A stretch of 64,000 bases of DNA, from NCBI GenBank assembly GCA_012295275.1, contig CM022676.1, forward strand, positions 13,768,379 through 13,832,378. Reading direction: 5' to 3'. A program made the translations under genes and the position numbers. This stretch comes from Chrysomallon squamiferum. Taxonomy: Eukaryota > Mollusca > Gastropoda > Neomphalida > Peltospiridae. Every line of letters begins with the position of its first letter. Position 1 is the stretch's first letter. A model generated the notes under the pieces. That model did no database searches. It was given only the letters and a program-made list of their open reading frames with translations, and had not been told where the DNA came from. Below, piece by piece: positions 23,476 through 36,600 of the stretch.

Positions 23476-24142
23476 TTGATGATGATTATTATTATGATGA
23501 TGATAATGAGGAGGAGGAAAAAATTTACAACAAAAGTGAATGCTTATTCTACTTTCGGTTGATGGTACATAACTGATTTAGGAACAATGCGCTCTGCCTC
23601 TGAATGCTAGAAAGAAACCAGATGTATGTACCAGGCCAAGTTCACTATATACAGAGGTAATCAGGTATTGCGGTAGATGAGTTTTTTCCTCGAAATGGGA
23701 ATTCTACCAGATGGGAAGACACCCTTTTGTCATACTAAAGTCCTGAAAGCAATGTGTTTGTAACTGAGCATGTTTTCTTTTTTCTTTTGTGTTGACAGCA
23801 TTATATATTTTTTAATTTTCTGTTTCAGTGAGCTAATTTTTGTAAAAAAATAATTCATTAGTCATTTTCACATAATTCAAAACCACCCACCCAAAACCGA
23901 AACATTTTATTTGATGTATAATAAAGAAAAATAGTTATAAAACAAAATGTTATTTGGAATAATTTGTGATTGTTTCAATGTTAATATAGGAATTTGTTAG
24001 TTTATTAATCTTGAATCACTGTTTAGAGAAATCCCTTTTTTTATTTTATTTTTTTTATTTTTTATTTATTTATTTATTTATCTTTTTTAGGAAAAAAATA
24101 TTATTGCTTATATTTTTAGTTCTACTAATTTTTACATTTCAG
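21729..24142. other. Intron-like stretch, copy B, with transposon remnants
   Basis: Co-linear with 4525-6951. It holds the inverted pair CCCATCTGGTAGAATCCCAT (22033-22052) and its partner near 23695-23715, the Tigger-like remnant from about 22167 to 22805, and a longer (AAT)n array at 23437-23473. Several clustered substitutions against copy A near 23080-23110 and 23190-23290 are not homopolymer changes. Confidence 0.5.
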
Positions 24143-24164
24143 CCAAGGGTGCTGAAAATGCTTT
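24143..24164 (+). CDS. 22-nt cytoplasmic microexon, copy B
   Basis: Identical to 6952-6973 with the same acceptor and GTGAGT donor. It continues the transmembrane exon in phase (SKGAENA). Confidence 0.5.
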
Positions 24165-24417
24165 GTGAGTATTTTCCTTATTATTATTATTATTATTGTT
24201 ATTAGTAGTAGTAGTAGTAGTAGTGGTAGTAGTAGTAAAAGGAGATGAGTAAAAAAGAAAAGGGAATTCCCCTGTTACTTTGTACTACTGCATTCTCTAG
24301 ATGACTATAATAGACAGTTTTAATGTTTGTATTTCAATAGTGATTATTTATATGCCACTCTAAATTCTTTTTTTCCTTGTGAGAAACATAGTTAAATTTG
24401 GTTATTTATTTATGCAG

Positions 24418-24428
24418 TCTTCATTCAG
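24418..24428 (+). CDS. Shortened 11-nt microexon, copy B
   Basis: A 15-bp deletion relative to 7235-7260 leaves TCTTCATTCAG between TATGCAG and GTATAC. The reading frame is preserved (FLHS instead of FSHWNSLHS). Exon status is inferred. Confidence 0.35.
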
Positions 24429-25223
24429 GTATACCAGATATGTTTTTAGTTTTGATTATCATATTTATTAAATATGCTTGGGTCACTTACAAGGAAACAT
24501 TTACATGCAGATAATGTGACACAAACAGATAGCCTGAATTCTGCCTAACTATCCATTTAAAACCCCAACAAATTCCAGATCTGAAACAAAATATTGAACC
24601 TGAAAAATGAGAAATGATATTCACAAATCAAAACTGACATACTTTTAATTTGAAACATTAATATTATGATAATTTAAAATGAAGTTCTATATGCTGTACT
24701 ATATGTTGAGTTCTTACATGTAGTTTTTACAGAACAAAAATATTTTCTTCTAAAGTAACAAGTAAGATGTAAAAAAAAATAACACAAATATTCTATTAAT
24801 TTTCCAATACATTTCCAAACCTTAGAAGTTAGTATAAAGAAATGGCCAAGCCTGCTTTTGTGCCCACCTCTTTAAGAGAATATTCAATAATTTTCATCAC
24901 AACACATTTTATTATGATTTAACTGTCTGACAGATGTTTTATTTTTATAATATTTAGTAAAGTATGTTATTTTCTTAATTTTATTGAAAGGCATGGTTTT
25001 AAAATTTTTGGTTTCTGTTTGTGAATTATTAATGGTGATTATAAAACATTTTTATTAATTGTTTTATATTTTAATTTCGTTTGTTTCTCTGTTTATTTCA
25101 TGTGGATACTAATCCAGTATCATGCATTCTTAATATTTTATGTAAGACAGATTAAGAGGGATAAAACATATGTATGTATGTATGGATAGACAGAAAAAAA
25201 AAACACACACATACATAATCACA

Positions 25224-25254
<31 letters not shown>

Positions 25255-25531
25255 ATGTGTGGACAGAAATATTGGACATGTACTGGTACTAATACAAAAT
25301 CCATAATTATTGTTAAAGTGATCCAGGATTATTTTCTAATGGATTTCACAAAATTAAAATAAGTGCTGTGAATGAAGACTGATGTGTGTATGAAAGAATA
25401 ATGGAAATGGAATCTATTTAAATAAATTTATGCAGTTGCATCTTTTACTTCCTGTGATATGCACATGCATGATTAGTATTGAATGGAATGGGATATATAT
25501 TTACATGCTTTCATATTGTGAAGACATTAAA

Positions 25532-25587
<56 letters not shown>

Positions 25588-26740
25588 TACATATATGTAC
25601 GTGTGTATGTTAAAGGTTAAATTTGAAGAACAATTGAAGTTTAAAAAATCTAGCATGTGTATGTGAAAAAAACACTCATAAACTCATATTATTTTAATAC
25701 ATTTACTAAAAACTTTTAGCTATTTAGAATATATTGCAAGATATAATGATGATAAAAAATGGTAACAATAATAAAAAAATACAAAAAACTTAAATAGATA
25801 TATCATCTTCATAGTTTTATAAATCTACAGATAATTAATTTGAGTCCACTGTATAATAACTGATTATTTTCAAAATTCTTTTTTTTATTTATATTTTTTG
25901 TGATATATTGTCCAGTTTGGAAAAAGCTAAAATAAATTAAAATTTAAACAACATATCCTTACTTACATAGAAACTTTAGCATGTGTCTCTTAAATATTAT
26001 ACATACATTTATTTTTTTTAAATTTGCTAACCCAATTTGCTAAATGCATCATTTGTGCAAACAATCCACATGTGAAGATTATTTGGAATCTTTATTGAAA
26101 TAATTTTCAGACATGGATTTAATGTGTAGTCTGTACAAATGTTGCTATGGAATTTTAGTACTTTGTCAAAACTGTAGAACATTATTAAAACAGGAAAATC
26201 CTGGAAACTACTCATGGAGAGAGTGACAAACTTGTGTTTGCTACCACCAAGAACATGAATACCTATGCAATTCTGATGGCATTTTTGCTGTCAGCACCTT
26301 CAATACATCACCATGATTATTTGTATTTCTACAGATACTCGTCATAACAGTATTGCAACAAAGATGTTTTAGGGAGTCCAGATCCAGGTATGCTTAACCC
26401 ACTGGGACAAAGTTCAGTGGAGGAAGATTCAGCATGTTTCAATTTTCCAGTACAAAGATGTGCAACTAGCGTCAAGGCTGTCCCATTCATACACCAGGGA
26501 CCAGGTTGGGGATATTCTTTGCATATAGTTCCCAGGCAGTACCCATGTAATTTACTGTTGGGTTTGAAATGAACTCTCCCAAACAAGTAATTTGAACATG
26601 TACTTGTACCCTGAACATTTTCTGTACCATCCCTTCGTTTAACTTACACCAGTTGCTCCGATTCCCACCATCCCTCTCACAAATGCTGGGGAGATCACTG
26701 TATGTATATATATATAGCTGTACATGTGTGTGTTTGTATG

Positions 26741-26801
<61 letters not shown>

Positions 26802-27035
26802 CCGTACATGTGTGTGTTTGTATGTATATACTGTGCTGAATAAATTTAACAGCTGCTATATGAAATGTAGACTACACGATTGGATGTTGAATTTATTTGT
26901 ACACATTATTTCATTAATCCAGCATTTCTGAATATAGCCAGCAGTAACCTGTTGTCACGGTGTGAACATCGTTACTTTAATGTCAACTGAGGAAATGGAG
27001 GGGTACATTTACCAAAATGGTGAGATACTCAATAA

Positions 27036-27069
<34 letters not shown>
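24429..27069. other. Non-coding stretch with microsatellites, copy B
   Basis: Co-linear with 7261-10068. Arrays: (TG)n at 25226-25252, (TA)n(CA)n at 25535-25590, (TA)n at 26752-26800. Lacks the 125 bp present at about 8855-8985 of copy A. No gene recognised. Confidence 0.45.
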
Positions 27070-27070
<1 letters not shown>

Positions 27071-27998
27071 ACTAGTGGCATTGATGAAAGCACTACATCG
27101 TTGTCTTATGCTTCTAACGAGAGCATTAATCTCAGGAACAGTAAATGTGTTCATAGCAATGGACATTAAGAACTTGAGAATGGTTTATGCATACCCTATA
27201 GCCCAGTAGGTCCCATGCATGCTCAGTTGGGAACAAGTCAGCAGATTTTGGTTGCCTGTTCAACACTTGGATGTGGATCCTCTCAGGAAGATTAGTGGCT
27301 AGCCTAGCAGTATGTCTAGAGTTGTCATGTTCAAACAGAAAGCCAGGAACCTGCTGCAGGAATGGAATGACTACTGGTGTATTGATCTCGTCACAGTAAC
27401 ATTGAGCAGTCATGTTCTCGTGAATGAAAACAAGATCTGCTTTACCTCTACTATGAATGCCGGCCTACACAATAACTTTACTGCCGCCATATCGGTCGTG
27501 CTGAATGACGTCTGTATTTCCCATTCACCTCCATACATGATGCAAACCATCTGCAAACAGAACACAAAACCTGGATTCCTCTGTGAATAATGTCTGATTC
27601 AGTGTTGGTTTATTCTGGCCCATCTCAAACGTTCCTGAACTTGACGCGCTGTCAGGGGAACGGCTACAACAGGGCGACCTGCTTGTAATCCAGCAGCGTG
27701 GAGATGGCTACAGACAGTTTCAGCATGAATTCTAGTGCCTGTGGTTTGCTGCAAAGTATGAGCCAAACATGGAGCATTTTTGAACTGTGACATAGATATG
27801 ACATGACTGAATACCTGTCTTTCCTTGGAGTAGTTAATCGTGGTCTACCAGAACGAGGTTGATTTAGCATTTGCCCAGTTTAGTGTATGTGTTGTCGGAG
27901 TTGCGATGTGGTACTGTCATGAACACGAAAGTACTGAGAGACATCGTGTCCATTTTGACCGGCATTAAGCCGTCCTATTGCTTCATGATTTGCCGTTA
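27070..27998 (-). pseudogene. Tc1/mariner transposase pseudogene, copy B
   Basis: Same relic as 10073-11000, with the segments NQPRSGRPRLTTPRKDR, GTRIHAETVCSHLHAAG, VPLTARQVQERLRWARI, MTAQCYCDEINTP, FEHDNSRHTAR and PTEHAWDLLG in different frames. The N-terminal segment 27793-27599 is open here for 64 codons. Stops and frame changes remain, so it is inactive. Confidence 0.9.
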
Positions 27999-28789
27999 AG
28001 CCTGGACATTATAACAGGATACATTTTTCCTTTTGTTTTTGGATAATGTTGGCTGAGTGCATACAAATGTGATTTCAGTGCATCTGTATTGCACACACTT
28101 CTGTGACAGCATGTGGACTAGGCATAGCGGTGTGCGATATGACAAATGGTGTTCTTTTAATTAACGAAAGCGACAGGGCATTCACATCTAACATATTACC
28201 AACTTTTATAATTGCATTTTAATTTATTTGGAAGCAACAGCATTTACATAAACTTGCTAAACCTTTTTGGTTAAGTATACATATATATACATACATACAT
28301 ATATACATATACACATATACAAATACTAATGCATAATGTGTATTACGAGGTAATCCCACAGTTGAGTTTTGTTTTAACTGAAATTTATAAAATTAACAGC
28401 CCCTGAAAAATATAATTATTAAAAATATCAAATAATTGTGAAGGTCAAACAGATCTGATTCAAAAAAAATTCTTGTCTTGTTTTTTTTTCTTTTTTTTTT
28501 CTTTTGGCTCAATTTGATTCATGATAAACCTCTGAAATGAAAATGCAATATATTTATGTCTTAAATAACTGATTGGTATAGATCTTGTGTGAAAATATTC
28601 TTTCCGATATTATTTTCAGCAGATAAGATAGAAGTATACATTATATAAGTTCATGAAACGAGGATGAAATTATATGTCGTCTTATAGATAATATAGAATA
28701 ATCAAATATCTTTTACAAAAGCGACAAACACTTCAGTAAACTCTTCATTTTGTATCTATCTTATTCTCAATCATTTTAACAGGTGATTC

Positions 28790-28960
28790 AAATTTGATAT
28801 TTGTGGCCAAAGTGGGCTGAACCACCAGTTTTCAGACCGACATATCTCAATAAACAGCAGTCTGTTATAATTGATGGAAAGGTAATTCCTTACCAAATCC
28901 AAATTTGTGATTACTTTTAGCATTGGAGGTCAAATGTTCATAACCTTACTCTTCATAAGT
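28790..28960. mobile_element. Diverged relative of the MITE-like element, copy B
   Basis: Counterpart of 11970-12150, with the same conserved blocks and a few substitutions. Confidence 0.4.
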
Positions 28961-28965
28961 AAGCT

Positions 28966-29226
28966 CTAGCTTCCTTTTTTAAAGTTTCTGTCGCAACAGC
29001 AATTGTCTTTTTCCGTTAACTTTGATTTTTTTACTAAAAAATAGACAGGGATTTCAGTTTTATTAGCTTTTCGTTTGCAAACAAGATATAAACTTGAATA
29101 CGACTTTTCTGTTAAAATTTGAAATGTACTTTCATTGCTTGTGTCATCCATCAGTTTCTTCTCAATATTCTTTTCAGTAAGTTTAATTAGTCCGATAAGG
29201 ATCCATGTATGCATATATGTACACAC
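28966..29226 (-). CDS. Unidentified conserved minus-strand ORF, copy B
   Basis: Shares the segment KNIEKKLMDD and KANKTEIPVYFLVKK with 12212-12490. It reads past the copy A stop into SKLTEKDNCCCDRNFKKGS. Block homology ends at 29190, so the first residues are not shared. Function unknown. Confidence 0.25.
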   Translation of the reverse strand: MCTYMHTWILIGLIKLTEKNIEKKLMDDTSNESTFQILTEKSYSSLYLVCKRKANKTEIPVYFLVKKSKLTEKDNCCCDRNFKKGS

Positions 29227-29944
29227 ATGTATAATCGTTATAGAAGTATAGTGCCTGAATAATTTCTCTCAACAATCACATAACGGTTATACAAGGATAA
29301 GAGCAAACACACACACACACACTGACACAAACACGCACACACACTGACACAAACACGCACACACACACACACACACGCACACACACACATACACAATATA
29401 TAAGTAGTTACACAGGTCCAGTCTGAACACTTATTGAATGTTCTGTAGACAGCGACCGTTCCACTGGAATCGTTCCACAGTTCCCCTAAACAAATATGAA
29501 AAAAATAAAATTGAAAAGAAAACTCCGTTGTTTTATTCAAAACGTTGTCTGTCTAATTCAAAAAGCTAACTCGAGTTATCTGTCAAAGTGGTTTTAACCT
29601 TGCTGCTAGATGTCTGCCGCCAGATCATTCTGCCAAACAAAAGCTCGTAAAACCAATTGCTCCGGAGGTGATAATTAATTCCACTTCAAAGGGAAGTAAC
29701 GACTTTTAACTGATTAGGCAGACCGAATCACCAACCATATAACAAGTTACATTTTACAGGCAGAAGATGTAAACATTCTTATGCCACTAGCTGCTACGCT
29801 AATATTTGTGTATATTCATACATAGGTAAACTCTTGCGTATACTTACATACACATACAAATGCAATTTATCCATGATATCCGTGTTTACCTTTATCACAG
29901 ACAAAAAGTTAAATATTTTCTTCAGACATTTTTATTTAGATTTC

Positions 29945-29984
<40 letters not shown>

Positions 29985-30429
29985 GTTACTGGTGCAGTAT
30001 TGGTACAAAAAAACGTTTAGTAATATAATTAAGAACCTCTAGCGTTATTTGGAAAGTCTTGAGAGGAAATGAACACAGAAAAACAAAAAGTACAATAGAT
30101 TCATTTCTATGTGTGACAAAACGGGCAGCGATGTCTTCAGTATTGTAAATAGATGAAAACAAGAAAGTATAAACACTGACAAATAAAAAACCAATGAAAA
30201 TGTTTATAACAAAAATTTAATTGGCAAATATAGCTGTAATTATTACATTGTTTTATATATATATATATAATTAGTCTTGAAATACATGTCTACTACTGTT
30301 GCCATGAACACCTAATATATGTACATCATCTACATTACATGTTTCGTCCACAAATATAACATTAAAGAATCTGAAATGAGTTATTTAATACACTTTCGAA
30401 AACTAAAAGTAAAAATAAATATACTAATT
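29191..30429. other. Unique region of contig 2 after block B
   Basis: Begins at the abrupt end of block homology (TTTAATTAG, then unrelated sequence). Contains a CA-rich array with GACA/CGCA interruptions (29307-29390) and an (ATT)n array (29945-29985). No gene recognised. Confidence 0.5.
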
Positions 30430-30636
30430 AATTATTTTATATATCATTTGTTTGTTCTTACTTTATAATTAATTTGTATATTTATTTTTACTTTTTTATT
30501 CTTTTTACTTTTAATTATATATTTAATAAGAAAAAAATGTTGTCTTGTTTTATTTATTTATTTTTTGAATTCCTTCAGAATCAGTGATATCAATAATTTG
30601 TCTTTGTCAGAATTCAGTGTCAGATCAGCCCAGAGC
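30430..30636 (+). repeat. Direct repeat shared with 62470-62668
   Basis: About 200 bp ending TCAGATCAGCCCAG is repeated at 62470-62668 in the same orientation at high identity. At the right-hand copy it contains the 3' end of an intron and the start of a terminal exon (TTTGTTAG then AATCCAG). Here the matching TTTGTCAG is followed after the repeat by unrelated sequence, suggesting a shuffled or captured exon boundary. Confidence 0.7.
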
Positions 30637-30862
30637 TGTTAATGGTATCAACTTGAAATCTATCACTGCAACCCGTCGATTCCTGTCTACAAACTGTAGC
30701 ATGCGCTAAGTAAACCTCTTCTCCTTTCTCTGTCTTTCTAAATTTTACCTCCATGTTGTTTGTTGACTGATGCTCTTCTACCTCTGATGTCAAAACACAC
30801 ACTCTAGTTCTTGGTTCCAGCCAAATAGCTGTAAACCCTAAGTTTACAGCACAAACCTAAAC
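30620..30862 (-). CDS. Unidentified minus-strand ORF, tail-like
   Basis: The frame on the minus strand, open from a TAG just upstream, reads VCAVNLGFTAIWLEPRTR, then CVLTSEVEEHQSTNN, KTEKGEEVYLAHATVC and ends NSSGLI before TGA at 30620. Hydrophilic, with four cysteines and one NSS glycosylation sequon. No family was recognised. It may be a coding exon (an AG lies at about 30838) or chance. Its last bases overlap the direct repeat at 30430-30636. Confidence 0.3.
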
Positions 30863-30869
30863 GACTTGA

Positions 30870-32350
30870 TAACCAAGTTGACTAACAGGTTAAACAGTAG
30901 TTAGATTAATTCATAGTTTACAGTTTTGTTTTTTTCAGAGTCCACTGTGTAATGAAAGGTTCACCTGGCCTTTGAGACTGAAATCTGGGTGACTTTCTAG
31001 AATTTTCTACATTATTTCAGCTGCAGTCTTTATGCTGAGAGTCTGAACAAACACAAAGATCCCTGTAAAACCAGGAATAGCACATTATTTAAACATCTTT
31101 ACATGACCAAGTCCTTGATTATGATCTAAAACTTTATCAACATAACCACTTTTAAACAAACATGTTAATAAAGTTATAACAAAACATTTGCCAGTACCAT
31201 GACTACTTATAACTTTGTATTTAAAAACTAACAATATCCTTTTTTGGAACTAATTATAACTCTATACTTAACAACTTAACATGTCAATAATGAAGTGTAA
31301 TAATACAGTGTTATTAACTGTTTATACTTTGTACTTAATAAATCATACACAGCAATATATAGGCAAATTTCTTTTCAGAACATTTTACAATGACACAAAA
31401 TAGTAATAAAATAGTCTTTATTTAAATGTTCAAACTATTTCAAATGGTAAAATTCGTATAATTACATTACCTAGTAGCATTTGCTGACAAAGATAGGAGT
31501 GATGACATCGGCAACAACATCACACAACAACAACACCAATGTGAAATCTTTTAGACCAATGGCATGTTGAAGTATATTTGCACATTGAGAATTCTAAAAT
31601 AGTAAATATTATTTAAAAATAAATAAAAACATTAGTATATTTATTTACAAATGGTAAAATGTTGAAGTGTGTGTGGATATTGAGAATTCTGCAATAGTAA
31701 ATATTGCAGTTATTTTGTTCTTGATGTATAATCATGTGATGGCAAGCTGACAAACTATACAGAGATCAGTGTTTCCAAATTATTTAAAAATATATTTTTA
31801 CATTTATCATTATTTTATTTTATTTTTTGGATATGTTTATATTTCATCATTTCTAAATAAAAAATAATTTAACTAGTTTTATCTTGCTATAATGTCAGGT
31901 AAAATGTATGGACACTGATCAAATAAAATAAAGAATCATTAATTTAAAACTATTATAAAAATGGAAACATTATTTTTAGCATGATTCATTAATCATATAA
32001 TATTATTTAATAAATTAAACAGTCTGAGATAAAATAATGATTAGAATTACTATTATAATTTCATCTTTAAAGAATTATTCATAAAGAAATTATTTATTTG
32101 ATTCTTATTTGATTTTCATAGTTAAACCACTATAACTGTATATTACCTTGCTGATAAAACTGACATTACATTTTGACCTCAATAGGGCCTCCTTCACTTT
32201 CTGATCTCTGATCTCTAGAACACCATAAATCAAATACTGAAAGTAAAATTTGGAATTAAAATAATAATAATAATAATAATAATAGTAATGATAATAATAA
32301 TAATAATAATAACAGTAATAATAATAATAATAATAGTAATGATAATAGTA

Positions 32351-32381
<31 letters not shown>

Positions 32382-32849
32382 AAATAACAATTATAATAAT
32401 ACTACTAACAATAATAGTAATAATGTGTGTGAGTGTGAATGTGTATGTATATAAAAGATTGTCAGTTATAAAAAAATAATAACATCAACAATAAAGAAAG
32501 AACCTGTGAAACAAATGAGATAAGTAAGTAGCTAAATAAGTACATGCATAGCAATGAATGAAATAAGAAAATAAGCAGAAAACAAAATAAATAAGACAGT
32601 ATATTAAGTAAATATTTTAAAATGTATGTATATATAAATACCCACAATGCATCAGTTTTTATTTCAGACAGCAGATGCAGATTTCTTTTTTAAATTAGCA
32701 ATATATTGAAAATTGTATTTTTAAAATTATTTTATCTTTCAATAATCAGTATTTAGTTTAATCAAGGTGGAAAAATAGTCAAATATAAATCACGTAAACA
32801 CAAAATCACTGCCACAAACAAATACTGATTATGTATACTGATCAGTATA
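30870..32849. other. Non-coding stretch before the left inverted arm
   Basis: AT-rich, with an (AAT)n/(AATAGT)n array at 32260-32420. No exon or element recognised. Confidence 0.5.
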
Positions 32850-33464
32850 CTGCTAAATGTTAACATTCTCATTCTACATGTGTCAGTTTTAAATATCATT
32901 TAGTATTCACAGTTACTTACCTCAAACAATGGAAATCAAATACAAATATGAGTATTCAAGATTAAGTAATGAATATTAATGTTATGAAAATGAGTACAGG
33001 GCAGGACTTACAGGGTCTGGAGATTCACAAACTGCTGATGTCTGCCTGGTTTGTTCACCTCTCACTCAATTCATCATCTTCATCAACATCGGCTGCAGTG
33101 TCGATAGCCAGTAACTGTAATCATTCTGCGATGTTGTGCCGTACACATTGTTGATGTTGCAGAACATAAAAACATGGTTGTAACTCTTCTGAAACAGCTG
33201 ACAGCATTACCTGCAGTGTAATGTTTATTTGTTTAATGCTAGAACAGTTTTTCTGTTTGTTTGTAAAACTTTAACAATCTTCTCATTCAGTAAATTTATA
33301 TCCTGAGAAAAGAAAAAATTTTAAAAACAGTTTAAAGGAAAATACATTTTAAATATTTGTATTTATTTATTTAATCTTCTCTTCAGTTTTTATATTAGAA
33401 CATGAAACTAAGTCATAAGTTGAATAACTTAAGACAGCTCAATAGAAAGAAAAAATGTTTCATT

Positions 33465-33835
33465 CAGTCAACTACACAAATCCTGCCCATGTGCTCTGGA
33501 GTTGTCAATGATATAAAGAAGTGAGTAGTCAACTACACAAATCCTGTCCATGTGCTCTGGAGTTGTCAATGATATAAACAAGTGAGTAGTCAACTACACA
33601 AATCCTGTCCATGTGCTCTGGAGTTGTCAATGATATAAACAAGTGAGTAGTCAACTACACAAATCCTGTACATGTGCTCTGGAGTTATCAATGATATAAA
33701 CAAGTGAGTAGTCAACTACACAAATCCTGTACATGTGCTCTGGAGTTATCAATGATATAAACAAGTGAGCAGTCAACTACACAAATCCTGTACATGTGCT
33801 CTGGAGTTGTCAATGTGATAAACAAGTGAGTAGTC
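33465..33835. repeat. 61-bp tandem repeat, six copies
   Basis: Units beginning around GTCAACTACACAAATCCTGT recur every 61 bp (TCCTG at 33481, 33542, 33603, 33664, 33725 and 33786). The right arm has only one unit (56645-56725), so amplification occurred in the left arm. Confidence 0.95.
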
Positions 33836-33865
33836 AACCTACATCTTGTATGTTCCTGCAGTTTT

Positions 33866-34075
33866 CTAATCTACACACCTAGTGAAACAAGAAACCAGAA
33901 TCTGGATTAGCAGAAACATCAGGAAATCTGATAGACTAGGAACACCATCATTACTATGAAGGCTTTGAACACCAAGTGGCACAGGATCTCCATGGATACC
34001 AGCTTCTCTTGTGTAACCAGCTTCACCTTTTCTACCTGAAAAAAATGTCACAACCTGTACCAGAGAGAAATACAA
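33866..34075 (-). pseudogene. Degenerate collagen-like exon, left arm
   Basis: The minus frame reads FSGRKGEAGYTREAGIHG, then DPVPLGVQSLHSNDGVP. The Gly-X-Y register is visible (GRK GEA GYT ... GIH GDP ... GVQ ... GVP), but several Gly positions are replaced (R, V, S). It follows a TTTTTTCAG acceptor near 34042. The right-arm counterpart (56460-56640) has an in-frame stop. Loss of glycine periodicity suggests a decaying triple-helix exon; the rest (LSDFLMFLLIQILVSCF) is hydrophobic and may be post-exon sequence. Confidence 0.5.
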
Positions 34076-34794
34076 TTTTATTATTCACATATTAATTAAC
34101 TGAGTAGTTTTATAATAGTTTTTATTAGTCTGTTACTTGTACAACACATGTTGTTTGTCTAGGTTAAACAATGTTAAAGTGAAGTTCTCTGTTAGACCAG
34201 ACTTTTATTTGGTAACTGTTAGTTTTTCTATGGGTTTCTTTTCTCAAATCTAAACATGAAATATGAATTATAACCTGAAAATTTATAAATAAAAATGGTG
34301 TTAAGTTGATTTTGTTTTGTCACGTAACAGACAGTGATACAGATTAGAACTATTAATGAAGTTCCAGTGTCACTTCTTGGGCCACAGAAATAGTCAAAAC
34401 TCATATTTAAATAATCAAAAAGTTTTATTTTCAGTGCTTTCAATATAACATTCCTTTTTTTCTTTGTCTATAAAATTTGTGTAGTGTTTGAAGATTACCA
34501 TTAAAAACTATAAATAATAAAACATAAAAAGACATAGCTGTTTAATACATATCTGGTTCACCTGTTTAAAACTGTGAAACAATAAAATATACATTTTGTT
34601 TAAAAGTGAAAAAATAAATATAAATTTCATTTAACATTTTAAAGGACAATGCTGTCTTCGGATATAAAACATGTTACAGTTTGGTAAATGCTGGAAACTA
34701 ATAGTATTAGTAGTAGCATTAGAAAACTGATAACTATCTATAATTTCTGTCAGTTCTGGTTATTTGTTTATTTCATATAATATGATATATCTTG

Positions 34795-34925
34795 TTGCTG
34801 AGGGAAACCAGATTTCCCTTGGGCACCTTTAAGACCAGGTAATCCATTAACACCTGGATCTCCATGCTTACCTCTTTCACCTGGAAATGATGTTCTATCT
34901 GGAACACAAGATGTTCCTGGATCAA
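34795..34925 (-). CDS. Collagen-like (Gly-X-Y) exon, left arm
   Basis: The minus strand encodes PGTSCVPDRTSFPGERGKHG, then GDPGVNGLPGLKGAQGKSG: nine uninterrupted Gly-X-Y triplets after a short interruption with one cysteine. Collagen-like triplet repeats form trimeric helices in secreted or membrane proteins. Other exons of the same locus on this strand are at 33866-34075 and perhaps 35100-35260. The right arm has the same exon at 55608-55735. No complete gene model could be built. Confidence 0.6.
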
Positions 34926-35111
34926 CATGACATTTTCAAAATTAAAACAAATATATATTTTTGTTTTGAGGTCCAGATGGATTTCCTGGGATAAAGATTA
35001 GGTATGAATTAATTTAAATATTTAAAGCAGTTAGGATTGTTTCATTTGATTTCATTCATTGTATTTTATTGTTTCCAATAAGACAACAAGGAATAATTTT
35101 AAAAAGCCAGT

Positions 35112-35265
35112 ACCTGCTGAAAGTGTGAGTAGCTGGATGTAAATGAAGATTTTATAACAAAGCTGGGATTCTTCCTCCAGTTTGTTCAGACTGTAGTCAG
35201 CTGATCTTTGACCAGAAATCTTCAGAGTCAGGTAGACTTATAGTGTCTCACACCAGAGAACTGTG
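35112..35265 (-). CDS. Possible 5' exon of the collagen-like locus, left arm
   Basis: Minus frame GQRSADYSLNKLEEESQLCY, then KIFIYIQLLTLSAG, ending at a GTACTG donor-like site. The last part resembles a secretion signal, but no ATG precedes it in frame at the expected place (ATAAAATC instead). The same exon is in the right arm at 55295-55425. Conservation of the frame in both arms is the main support. Confidence 0.35.
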
Positions 35266-36459
35266 TGAAATAACTAAAATATATAATATACTGAAATTTA
35301 TAAAAGATGTATAGTGAACTTATCAAAGTTAATTATTTGTGAATAAAAAACATGACCCAAAAGATGTTAAATGTTTATCATTGATAATAACAATAATAAA
35401 ATTAACATAATAATGATGATCATAGTAATAAAAATAAATGAGTAAATAATACTAAGAACTAAACTAAAAAATAACAGTCATAATAAAACAGGAGTGGAAT
35501 AAAGGGTTTTCACAATTTTATGTATTTATTTTTCATTACTTTCACCATGTTTTCAATATATATTAGAATAATTAATTAATGCATAAATATATTTAATTTC
35601 TTATCAATATTATAAAACTTTTAACCAGAGGAACATGCTTTAAACTCTTGTTTTTTTTTTTCAGGCAAACCTCAGTTGTTTCTTTTCTAATAAAAAGAAG
35701 AATGCCAAAAGAGAAAACTAAAATTATACCTGATCAGTCTTTGAAGCTTAATTTTAAAACAACATTTAAAATAATTAATAAATAAACCATATATCTATGA
35801 TAATGAAGGAATGTCATTTTTATTAATTAAAAATAATTATAAATTTAAAAAAGAAAGATATCTACCTCTGAATGATTTTCCAGTTTAAAAAGAGGTGACA
35901 TCATTATAAAGGAGTAAATACTAAATTGTAAAAAAGAAAAGTGGAACGCCTGCAGATTTTATAGTGCAAAGTCATTGATTTTCTTATTTTTCTCACCTGC
36001 TAAACTTTATTTACTGTCTATGACTAATTTTGCTTCCGTGAGTCCCATGATTCAAAGGGAATGATTTGAAAATACTGTCTGCATCTGAGACTAACTCTAC
36101 AGTTTGGAGGGAGTATCGATATACTGCTATTGCACAGGGTAAGAATTCATTTGAATAATGTGTAATTTGTTTAACAGATTAAGTGATATTTACCATAATC
36201 TGTTCTCAAGCATTTATAAAGGAGTAAATATCATTTTAATGATATAGTTTTATTTCTTACATTAATTGATTTTATATTACAAAGTGCATTTATTTGTTAT
36301 TTTAACTTTTCTTTTCATATTTATTTTTAAGAAAAAGCTAACTGTGTTCTTTAGGGTTACTTGTCAGTTTTATGTCACTGAAACTGATTTTTAATCCTGT
36401 TTAGGTCATCATTTATCAGTCTGTATAAAATACATGTTCCTTTTATTGTCTCAAAACAG

Positions 36460-36600
36460 ATCTGTGCTGGCAATGCAAACAGTGAGAGGATACAACAAAC
36501 TGCCAGTCTTGCTGCAGAAGAGGAAATGACAATGTTTTGAAAGCAATTTGAGTATCTACAGACAGTGGAAGCTGAAATAAATTTTTATAACAGTTTGGTA
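36460..36600 (+). pseudogene. Unknown exon, left arm, with in-frame stop
   Basis: After an acceptor TTGTCTCAAAACAG the frame reads ICAGNANSERIQQTAS, then LAAEEEMTMF, TGA (36538-36540), KQFEYLQTVEAE. The right-arm copy has Gly instead of the stop, so this one is broken. It is transcribed away from the collagen-like exons, implying a divergent gene pair about 1.2 kb apart. Family not recognised. Confidence 0.4.

Noticed and set aside
32288-32479. Ile-rich plus-strand frame
   Set aside because: Produced by the AAT-type microsatellite.
33465-33835. Regularly spaced repeat that might suggest a CRISPR array
   Set aside because: Whole units are repeated with no variable spacers, in an animal genome; it is an ordinary tandem repeat.
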